Source: Micromonospora sp. RP3T (GTDB taxonomy: Bacteria; Actinomycetota; Actinomycetes; Mycobacteriales; Micromonosporaceae). From it: a stretch of 58,058 nucleotides of DNA. The notes under the pieces are model-generated. The model was given only the letters and a program-made list of their open reading frames with translations. It had not been told where the DNA came from and did not search any database. The stretch spans positions 1-58,058 of the forward strand of contig NZ_PYPS01000044.1 in the NCBI RefSeq assembly GCF_003027925.1, given 5' to 3'. Every line of letters begins with the position of its first letter. Position 1 is the first letter of the stretch. Positions 10,337 through 29,800 of the stretch are shown here, piece after piece. Made by a program: the position numbers and the translations under genes.

Positions 10337-10376
10337 CGCCGCCGCGACCGGTCCGGCCGGACCGGTCGCGGCGGCG
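10337..10376 (+). terminator. Perfect 40-bp palindrome, probable transcription terminator
   Basis: Bases 10337-10356 are exactly reverse-complementary to 10357-10376, with the dyad centre between 10356 and 10357. RNA from either strand would form an 18-bp, almost entirely G-C stem with a 4-nt loop, 58 nt after the stop of the upstream PKS gene. There is no U-tract after it, which is common for actinobacterial hairpin terminators but means termination is inferred. A protein-binding dyad is the alternative. Confidence 0.7.
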
Positions 10377-10414
10377 TACCGGCCCAGCCTGCGCACCTCG
10401 CGGCGGCGTCCCTG

Positions 10415-10444
10415 CTAGGGGCGGCCCTAGGGGCGGGCTAGGGG
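10415..10444 (+). promoter_or_regulatory. CTAGGGG repeats; candidate LuxR-family activator operator
   Basis: CTAGGGG occurs three times, at 10415-10421, 10427-10433 and 10438-10444, spaced 12 and 11 nt. The first two also create a 16-bp dyad, CTAGGGGCGGCCCTAG (10415-10430). From family knowledge, the PAS-LuxR activators of polyene clusters (PimM type) bind CTVGGGAWWTCCCBAG. Both 6-nt half-sites here fit that consensus; the central four bases do not. The site lies directly upstream of a TTGTGA hexamer, where an activator would act. The regulator itself is not in the window. Confidence 0.5.
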
Positions 10445-10473
10445 TTGTGACGCGTCTGGCCAGGCAATTACCT
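10445..10473 (+). promoter_or_regulatory. Weak candidate promoter for the downstream PKS operon
   Basis: TTGTGA at 10445-10450 resembles a -35 element and abuts the last CTAGGGG repeat. A possible -10, TTACCT, lies 17 nt further at 10468-10473. The -10 match is poor, which would suit an activator-dependent promoter. A small inverted repeat, CTCAC-N5-GTGAG, follows at 10476-10490. The start point is not determined. Confidence 0.3.
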
Positions 10474-10562
10474 TCCTCACCGTAAGTGAGACCTGGTGGG
10501 CGCTGGTCAACGCAATTCGTGATCGCGCCGAACGGTATTGGGTCGCCTGTTGTTCCGGCCCG

Positions 10563-10570
10563 AAAAGGTG
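10563..10570 (+). promoter_or_regulatory. Ribosome-binding site that fixes the start at 10577
   Basis: AAAAGGTG ends 6 nt before the ATG at 10577. The in-frame upstream ATG at 10538 has no comparable site and would add 13 residues in front of a standard docking helix, so 10577 is preferred. Confidence 0.75.
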
Positions 10571-10576
10571 GCGCTG

Positions 10577-20854
<10,278 letters not shown>

Positions 20855-20881
20855 GATGCCCCGGACCTCTGATCCCGATAC

Positions 20882-20885
20882 GGAG
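20882..20885 (+). promoter_or_regulatory. Ribosome-binding site for the gene starting at 20893
   Basis: GGAG lies 7 nt before the ATG. The whole gap from the previous stop is 38 nt and holds no terminator-like structure, supporting co-transcription. Confidence 0.7.
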
Positions 20886-20892
20886 CGCCCCG

Positions 20893-23800
20893 ATGCCCAC
20901 TGAGGCAGAGTTCCTCGACTACCTCCGCCGCGCCACCACCGACCTGCGCGAGGCGCGGCGGCGCGTCCGCGAGGTGGAGGCCAAGGACCGCGAGCCGATG
21001 GCCATCGTGGGCATGGCCTGCCGCTATCCGGGCGGCGTGCACGGTCCGGACGAGCTGTGGCAGCTCGTCGCCGACGGCCGTGACGGGGTGGGCGACTTCC
21101 CGACCGACCGGGGCTGGGACCTGGAGCGGCTCTTCTCCGTCGACCCGGACAACCCGGGCACGTCGTACACCGACAAGGGTGGCTTCCTCTACGAGGCCAC
21201 CGAGTTCGACCCGGCGTTCTTCGGCATCTCGCCGCGCGAGGCGCTCGCCATGGACCCGCAGCAGCGGCTGCTGCTGGAGAGCACCTGGGAGGCGTTCGAG
21301 TCCGCCGGGCTGGACGCGCACCGGCTGCGCGGCAGCCGGACCGGCGTGTTCGCCGGCGTGATGTACCACGACTACGCGTCCCGGGTGCTGGACCTGCCGG
21401 AGGGCGTGGAGGGCTACCTCGGCACCGGCAACTCCGGCAGCGTGGTGTCCGGGCGGGTCGCGTACACGTTCGGGCTGGAGGGCCCGGCCGTCACCATCGA
21501 CACCGCCTGCTCGTCGTCGTTGGTCGCGGTGCACCTCGCCGTGCAGGCGCTGCGCCAGCGTGACTGCGACCTGGCCCTCGCCGGTGGCGTCACCGTGCTC
21601 TCCACCCCCGGCGTGTTCGCCGAGTTCTCCCGGCAACGCGGGCTGGCCGCCGACGGGCGGTGCAAGTCGTTCGCCGCGTCGGCCGACGGCACCGGCTGGG
21701 CCGAGGGCGTCGGCATGCTGCTGCTGCAACGCCTCTCCGACGCGCAACGCGACGGCCGGCGCATCCACGGCATCATCCGGGGCAGCGCGGTCAACCAGGA
21801 CGGCGCCAGCAGCGGCCTCACCACCCCGAACGGCCCCAGCCAGGAACGCGTCATCCGGCAGGCCCTCGCGAACGCGCGGCTGTCCCCGGCCGACGTGGAC
21901 GTGGTCGAGGCACACGGCACCGGCACCACGCTCGGCGACCCGATCGAGGCGCAGGCGCTGCTCGCCACGTACGGGCAGGACCGCGACGGGCGCGACCCGC
22001 TCTGGCTCGGCTCGGTCAAGTCGAACCTCGGCCACACCCAGGCCGCGGCCGGCGCCGCCGGCATCATCAAGATGGTCCAGGCGATGCGACACGGGGTGCT
22101 GCCCCGCACGCTGCACGTGGACGAGCCGTCCCCGCACATCGACTGGTCGGCCGGCGCGGTCACCCTGCTCACCGAGGCCCGGCCCTGGCCGGAGTCCGAC
22201 CGGCCCCGCCGGGCGGCGGTGTCGTCGTTCGGCATCAGCGGCACCAACGCGCACGTCATCGTCGAGCAGCCGCCGGCCGTCGACGAGCCCGAGCCCACGC
22301 CCGGCACGCCGCCGCCGCTGGCGCCGGTGCTGCTCTCCGCCCGCGACCCCGAGGCCCTCGCCGCGCAGGCCCGCCGTTGGGCCGACCACGTGACCCCCGA
22401 CGCCCACCCCGTCGACTGGGCCGCCGCCGCCCGCCGCCGCGCCAACCTGGACGCGCGGGCCGTGGTGCTCGCCGCCGACCGCGACGAACTGCTCGCCGGG
22501 CTGCGCGCGCTCGCCGACGGTGAGCCCACCCCGACCGTGGTCACCGGCGCCGCCGCACCGCGCGGCCGGGTCGCGTTCCTCTTCTCCGGGCAGGGCGCGC
22601 AACGCGCCGGCATGGGCCGCGACCTGTACGCCGCGTTCCCCGTCTTCGCGACCGCGCTGGACGAGGTCTGCGCGCACCTCGACCCGCTGCTGCCGCAGCC
22701 GCTCAAGCCGGTGCTGTTCGAAGCCGGCGACCTGCTGGACCAGACCCAGTTCACCCAGGCCGGCCTGTTCGCCGTCGAGGTGGCGCTGCACCGGCTGGCC
22801 CGCTCGTTCGGGCTGACCCCGGACTACCTCGTCGGCCACTCGATCGGCGAGCTGGCCGCCGCGCACGTCGCCGGCGTGCTGTCGCTGGCCCACGCCGCCC
22901 GGCTGGTCGCCGCGCGCGGCCGGCTCATGCAGGCGCTGCCCGCCGGTGGCGCCATGCTCGCCGTGGCCGCCGGCGAGGCCGACGTGACCGCGTCGCTGGC
23001 CGACGTGACCGGACGGGCCGGCATCGCCGCCGTCAACGGGCCCGCCGCGGTGGTGGTCTCCGGCGACGCCGAGGCGATCGACGCGCTCGCCGCGCACTGG
23101 GCCGACCGGGGTACGCCCACCCACCGGCTGCGGGTCAGCCACGCGTTCCACAGCGCCCTGATGGAACCGATGCTCGCCGAGTTCGCCTCCGTCGCCGCCG
23201 GCCTCGACTACGCCCCGCCGACCGTGCCGATCGTGTCGAACCTGACCGGCCGGATCGCCGAAGCCGACGAGATCACCACCGCCGACTACTGGGTGCGGCA
23301 CGTCCGCGAGGCGGTGCGCTTCGCCGACGCGGTGGACCGGCTCGCCGAGGCCGGTGTCGGCACGTACGTCGAACTCGGGCCCAGCGGCGTGCTCACCGCG
23401 ATGGCCGAGGGCGCCCTCGCCGACCCGGCGGCCGTGCTGGTGCCGCTGGTGCGCAAGGACCGCGCCGAACCCCGCGCCGTGCTGGAGGCGCTGGCCCGGC
23501 TGCACACCGCCGGCCTGACCGTCGACTGGGACGCCCTGCTCGCCGACGCCGGCGCCCGCCCGGTCGACCTGCCCACGTACGCGTTCCACCACGAGCGGTA
23601 CTGGTTGGAGCCGGTCGGCCGGCTCGCCGACGTCTCCGGCGCCGGTCTCGGCGCGGCCGGGCATCCGCTGCTCGGCGCCGCCGTCTCCGTGGCCGGCGAG
23701 GACATGGTGCTGCTCACCGGCCGACTCTCCGCCGGCACCCACCCCTGGTTGGTCGACCACCAGGTCGGCGACGTGGTGGTGCTGCCCGGCGCGGCGCTTG

Positions 23801-26800
23801 TCGAGCTGGTGGTCCGGGCCGGTGACGAGGTCGGCGTGTCCCGGCTGCGTGAGCTGGCCATCGCCGCGCCGCTGCTGCTGCCCGCGGCCGGTGGCGTCCG
23901 CGTGCAGGTGCGGGTCGGCCCGGCCGACGAGGCGGGCGCCCGCGCGGTGACCGTGCACGCCCAGGCCGAGGACGACCCGGAGGCCGGCTGGGTGCGGCAC
24001 GCCGAGGGCGTGCTGGAACCGGCCGTCGCCGACGAGCCCGGCCTGCCGGCCTGGCCGCCGACCACCGCCACCGAGGTCGACCTGGCCGGCTGGTACGACA
24101 CGCTCGCCGAACACGGCCTGGCGTACGGGCCGGCGTTCCGGGGCCTGCGCCGCGCCTGGACCGGCGACGGCGAGGTGTACGCCGAGATCGCGCTCCCCGA
24201 AGACGTCACCGGCACCGGCTTCGCGGTGCACCCGGCCCTGCTGGACGCCGCGCTGCACCCGATCGGCCTGCTGCTCGCCGCCGACGGCGGGGGCCCCCGG
24301 GTGCCGTTCGCGTTCGAGGGCGTGCAGGTGCACGCCGTCGGCGCGACCGCGCTGCGGGTGCGGCTCGCCCGCGACGGCGCTGCGGTGCGCCTGGTCGCCG
24401 CCGACGACGCGGGCGCGCCTGTCGTGTCGGTGGACTCCCTGGTGCTGCGCGAGATGACCGGCCTGACCGCGCCCGGCGCGGCGGCCCGCTCCCTGTTCGA
24501 GGTGTCCTGGCAGCCGGAGCCGGTGCCGGCCGGGGACGACCTCGCCGGCTGGGCGGTGCTCGGTGCGTCCGTCGACGGGCTGTCGTCGTATCCGGACGTG
24601 TCGGCGGTGGTCGACGCGGGGGAGGGGTTGCCGCACACGTTGGTGTTGCCGGTGGTCGGCTCGTCCGACGGGGAGGTGCCCGACGCGGTGCGGGTGACCG
24701 CGTCGGAGGTGTTGGCGGTGGTGCAGGGGTGGTTGGCGGCGGAGTCGCTTGCCGAGTCGCGGTTGGTGGTGGTGACCCGGGGTGCGGTGGTGGCGGCGGG
24801 CGACGATCGGGTGACCGATCTGGCGGGTGCTGCGGTGTGGGGGTTGGTGCGGTCGGCGCAGTCGGAGCATCCGGAGCGGATCGTGTTGGCCGATCTGGAT
24901 CGGGACGTCGACGGCGGGGTTTTGTCGGTGCTGGCCGGTGTGCTGGGTGACCTGCCGGCAACGGGTGGGCAGGTGGCGGTACGCGGCGACGTGGTGCTGA
25001 CGCCGCGCCTGGTCCGGGCCGCGCTCCCGGCGACGGAGACGGCGTCCGCCCCGGTGGCCGACGCCGCGACGGCCGGTGACCCCGACCGTGGCCGGGGTGT
25101 CGGTGCCGGGACGGTGGTGGTGACCGGCGGCACCGGGTCGCTCGGCGCCCTGGTGGCGGCGCACCTGGTGACCGGGCACGGGGTGCGGTCGCTGGTGCTG
25201 GTGTCGCGGCAGGGCCCGGCCGCGCCGGGCGCGGACGCGCTGGTCGAGCGGTTGTCCGGCTTGGGTGCGTCGGTGTCGGTGGTGGCGTGTGACGTGACCG
25301 ATCGCGATCAGGTCGCGCGTCTGGTGGCGGGTGTGCCGGGCCGGTTGGCCGGCGTGGTCCACACCGCGGGTGTGCTGGACGATGGGGTGGTGTCGTCGAT
25401 CAGCGCGGAGCGGTTGGCGAACGTGCTCGCGCCGAAGGTCACGGCGGCGTGGTGGCTGCACGAGGCCACCCGGCATCTCGATCTGGACCTGTTCGTGTTG
25501 TTCTCGTCCGTCGCCGGCGTGCTCGGCTCACCCGGCCAGGCCGCGTACGCCGCCGCCAACGGTGTGCTCGACGCGCTCGCCACGCAGCGCCGGCAGGACG
25601 GACTGCCGGCGGTCAGCCTGGCCTGGGGCATGTGGGACACCGACGGCATGGCCGCCGCCCAGTCCGACGTCGACCGGGCCCGCTCCACCCGCGCCGGCCT
25701 CGGCGCCATGAGCCCCGAGGTCGGCCTGGAACTGTTCGACACCGCGCTCACCGCCGGGCAGGCCATGCTCGTGCCGGCCGTCATCGACGTACCCGCGATG
25801 CGGGCCCAGATCGTCGGCGGCCGGGTGCCGTCGCTGCTGCGGGCGCTGCTCGGCCCGGTCACCACCCGCCGCCAGGCCGGCCGGGGCAACTGGGCCGACC
25901 GCCTCGCCGGCCTCGACCCGCAGGACGCCCGCGACCAGGTCGACGCGCTGATCCGTGGCCTGGTGGCCCAGGTGCTCGGGCACGGCGGCGCGGACGCGGT
26001 GGCCGCCGACCGGGCGTTCCGGGAACTGGGCTTCGACTCGCTGACCGCGGTGGACCTGCGGAACCGGGTCAACGCGGCCACCGGGCTGCGGCTGCCGTCC
26101 ACGTTGGTGTTCGACTACCCGACGCCGCAGATCCTGGCCGGCCAGGTGTACGCCGAACTGGCCGGCGCCCGCACCGACACCACCGGCGCCCCGGAGGCGG
26201 CCACCACCACCGGCCTGGACGAGCCGGTGGCGATCGTCGGCATGGCCTGTCGCTATCCCGGCGGGGTGGAGAACCCGGAGCAGCTCTGGGAGTTGCTGGC
26301 CGCCGGCGGCGACGGCATCTCCGAGTTCCCCGCCGACCGGGGCTGGGACCTGGAGTCGCTGTTCGATCCCGACCCGGACCACAGCGGCACCTCGTACACC
26401 CGACACGGCGGCTTCCTCTACGGCGCGCCCGAGTTCGACCCCGGCTTCTTCGGCATCTCGCCGCGGGAGGCCCTGGCGATGGACCCGCAGCAGCGGCTGC
26501 TGCTGGAGACGTCCTGGGAGGCGTTCGAGTCCGCCGGCCTCGACCCGGCCGGGCTGCGCGGCTCGCGGACCGGGGTGTTCGCGGGCGTCATGTACCACGA
26601 CTACGCGTCCCGCCTGATGGAGCTGCCCGCCGAGGTGGAGGGCTACATCGGCACCGGCACCTCGGCCAGCGTGCTCTCCGGTCGGGTCGCCTACTCGTTC
26701 GGCCTGGAGGGCCCCGCCGTCACCGTCGACACGGCCTGCTCGTCGTCGCTGGTGGCGTTGCACCTGGCGGTGCAGGCGCTGCGGTCGGGCGAGTGTGATC

Positions 26801-29800
26801 TGGCGCTGGCCGGTGGTGTGACGGTGATGGCGACGCCGGGCACGTTCATCGAGTTCTCCCGCCAGCGGGGTCTGTCCCCGGACGGTCGCTGCAAGTCGTT
26901 CGCCGCCGCCGCCGACGGCACCGGCTGGGGCGAGGGCACCGGCGTGCTGCTGGTGCAGCGACTCGCCGACGCGCAACGCGAGGGCCGCCGCGTCCTGGCC
27001 GTCGTGCGGGGCAGCGCGGTCAACCAGGACGGTGCGTCGAACGGCCTGACCGCGCCGAACGGACCGTCGCAGCAGCGGGTGATCCGGCAGGCTCTGGCGA
27101 ACGCGCGGTTGACCACGTCGGACGTGGACGCGGTGGAGGCGCACGGCACCGGCACCACGTTGGGTGATCCGATCGAGGCGCAGGCGCTGCTGGCCACGTA
27201 CGGGCAGGACCGCGAGACGCCGTTGCTGCTCGGGTCGGTGAAGTCGAACATCGGCCACACCCAGGCCGCGGCCGGGGTCGCCGGGATCATCAAGATGGTC
27301 CTGGCGATGCGCCACGGCATCGTCCCGCCGACGTTGCACGTGGACGAGCCGTCGCCGCACGTCGACTGGACCGCCGGGGCGATCACTCTCGCCACCGCCC
27401 CGACGCCGTGGCCCGACCGGGACCGGCCCCGCCGCGCGGCGGTGTCGTCGTTCGGCATCTCCGGCACCAACGCCCACGTCATCCTGGAACACGCTCCCGC
27501 GCCCGCCGCCCCGGCCGAGTTCCGGCCCGGCGCCGCCGTCGACGCCGGCGTGATCCCGTTCGTGCTCTCCGCCGCCGACCGGGCCGCGCTGCCCGACCAG
27601 GCGGTCCGGCTGCGCGCCCACCTCGCCGCGTACCCCGAGTTCGCGCCCGCCGAGGTGGCCCACGCGCTGACCAGCAGCCGGGCGGCCTTCCCGCACCGCG
27701 CCGTCGTGCTCGGCCGGGACACCGACGAACTGACCCGCGGCCTCACCGCGCTGGCCGACGGCGAGACCGTGCCCACCGTGGTCACCGGCACCGCGCTGCG
27801 CAATCCGGCGCCCGTCTTCGTCTTCTCCGGCCACGGCGGCCACTGGCCCGGCATGGCCGTCGACCTGCTGGACACCTCGCCCGTCTTCGCCGCGTCCATC
27901 GCCGAGTGCGAGGCCGTCCTCACGCCCTGGGTCGACTGGTCGCTGACCGACGTGCTGCGCGGCGCCGACGGCGCGCCGCCGCTCGTCGCCTCCGGCGTCG
28001 TCCAGCCCGCGCTCTGGGCCGTCATGGTCTCGCTGGCCCGGCTCTGGCGCTCCCTCGGCGTCCGGCCCGGCGCCGTGGTCGGGCACTCCCAGGGCGAGAT
28101 CGCCGCCGCCTGCGTGGCCGGCGCGCTCTCCCTGGAGGACGCCGCCCGGATCGTGGCGCTGCGCAGCCAGGTGCTCGCCGACATCGCGGGCAAGGGCGGC
28201 ATGGCCTCCGTGGGCCTGCCCGCCGAGCGGGTCGAACGGATGCTCGACCGCTGGCCCGGCCGGCTCTGCCTGGCGGTGGTCAACGGACCCGGCTCGGTGG
28301 TGGTCGCCGGTGACCCGGACGCGCTCGCCGAGTTGGTCGCCGCCTGTGTCGCCGACGACGTGCGGGTCCGCCCGCTCGACGTCGACTACGCCTCCCACTC
28401 GCCACACGTCGAACCGGTCGCCGACCGGCTCCTGGCCAGCCTGGCCGGGCTCACCGCCCGCCCCGCCGAGGTGCCGTTCTACTCCGCGCTCACCGGCCGG
28501 CCCGTCGACACCACCACGCTCGACGCCGACTACTGGTACCGCAACCTGCGCCAGACGGTGAACTTCGAGCAGGCCGTGCGGACCCTGCTCGCCGACGGCC
28601 ACCAGGTGTTCCTGGAGGTCGGCCCGCACCCGGTGCTCAGCTTCGGCATGCAGGAGACCATCGACGACGCCGAGCACGACGCCGCCGTGGTGAACACGCT
28701 GCGCCGCGACGCCGGCGGCTGGCCGCGCGTGCTCACCGCGCTCGCCGAGCTGCACACCCACGGCGTCGGCGTGGACTGGGCCGCGGTCTGCGGCGTCAGC
28801 GCCGCCGCGCCCGTGCCGCTGCCCACGTACGCGTTCCACCGGCAGCGCTACTGGCCCGAGTCGCCGGTCCGCACCGGCCCGGTCGCGTCCGTCGAGGACC
28901 AGGCCGACCGGCAGTTCTGGGACGCCGTCGAACGCGCCGACGCGGACGCGCTCGCCGCCACCCTCGACGTCGACGGCGGCGCCGCCCGGGCACTCGGCGA
29001 GGCGCTGCCGCTGCTCACCGAGTGGCGGCAACGCCGCCGCGACGAGTCCACCGTGGACGCCTGGCGGTACCGGGTGCGCTGGACGCCGCTCACCGCCGCG
29101 ACATCCGCCCGGCTCACCGGCACCTGGCTGCTCGTCGCCCCCGCCGCGTACGCCGGTGACCCGCTCGTCGGTCAGGTCGTCGCCGCCCTCGGCGAGGCCG
29201 GTGCCGGCGTCGTGCCGGTCACCGTCGACGACCCGGACCGGGCGGTCCTCGCCGGGCAGCTCGCCGGGCTCGACACCGACACGCTCACCGGCGTGCTGTC
29301 CCTGCTCGCGCTGGACGAGACCGGCCACCCGGACCGCCCGGTCGTGCCCGCCGGGCTCGCCGGCACGCTCGCGCTCGTCCAGGCGCTCGGCGACGTCGGC
29401 TGCGCCGCGCCGCTGTGGTGCGCCACCCGGGGCGCGGTCACCACCGGCCGCGCCGACCCGCTCGACCACCCCGCGCAGGCCCTGGTCTGGGGCCTCGGCC
29501 GGGTCGCCGCGCTGGAACACCCGGACCGCTGGGGCGGCCTGGTCGACCTGCCGGCCGTCCTGGACCGCCGTGCCCGGGGCCGGCTCGCCGTCGTGCTGGC
29601 CGGCGTCGGACACGAGGACCAGCTCGCGGTCCGCCCCTCCGGGCTGTTCGGCCGGCGGCTCGCCCGCGCCGGCGGCGACACCCCGCCCGGGACCACCGGC
29701 TGGCGGCCCGCCGGCACGGTCCTGGTCACCGGCGGCCTCGGCTCGCTCGGCGCGCACGTGGCCCGCTGGCTGGCCGCCGACGGCGCGGAGCATCTCGTGC

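Larger units (their letters stand above)
10279..10576 (+). other. Intergenic region with terminator, operator-like repeats and promoter candidate
   Basis: This 298-nt gap is the longest non-coding stretch in the window; the other intergenic gaps are 34-47 nt. Its composition is layered: a long palindrome at 10337-10376, three CTAGGGG repeats at 10415-10444, then an A/T-richer stretch (about 10445-10540) unlike the coding DNA, and a ribosome-binding site just before the next gene. I see no convincing gene in it. The layout suggests the end of one transcript and the start of another. Confidence 0.8.

Noticed and set aside
10415..10444. CTAGGGG repeats as a SARP (ActII-ORF4 type) binding site, given the 11-12 nt spacing.
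   Set aside because: The heptamer does not resemble the TCGAG-type SARP repeats, while the dyad fits LuxR-type half-sites better.
10297..10485. A 62-codon + strand open frame in the intergenic region.
   Set aside because: It runs through the palindrome and operator repeats, is Arg/Pro-rich and has no convincing ribosome-binding site.
10538..10576. Upstream ATG start for the second PKS gene.
   Set aside because: The ATG at 10577 has AAAAGGTG at proper spacing and starts a normal docking helix; the extra 13 residues do not resemble docking sequence.
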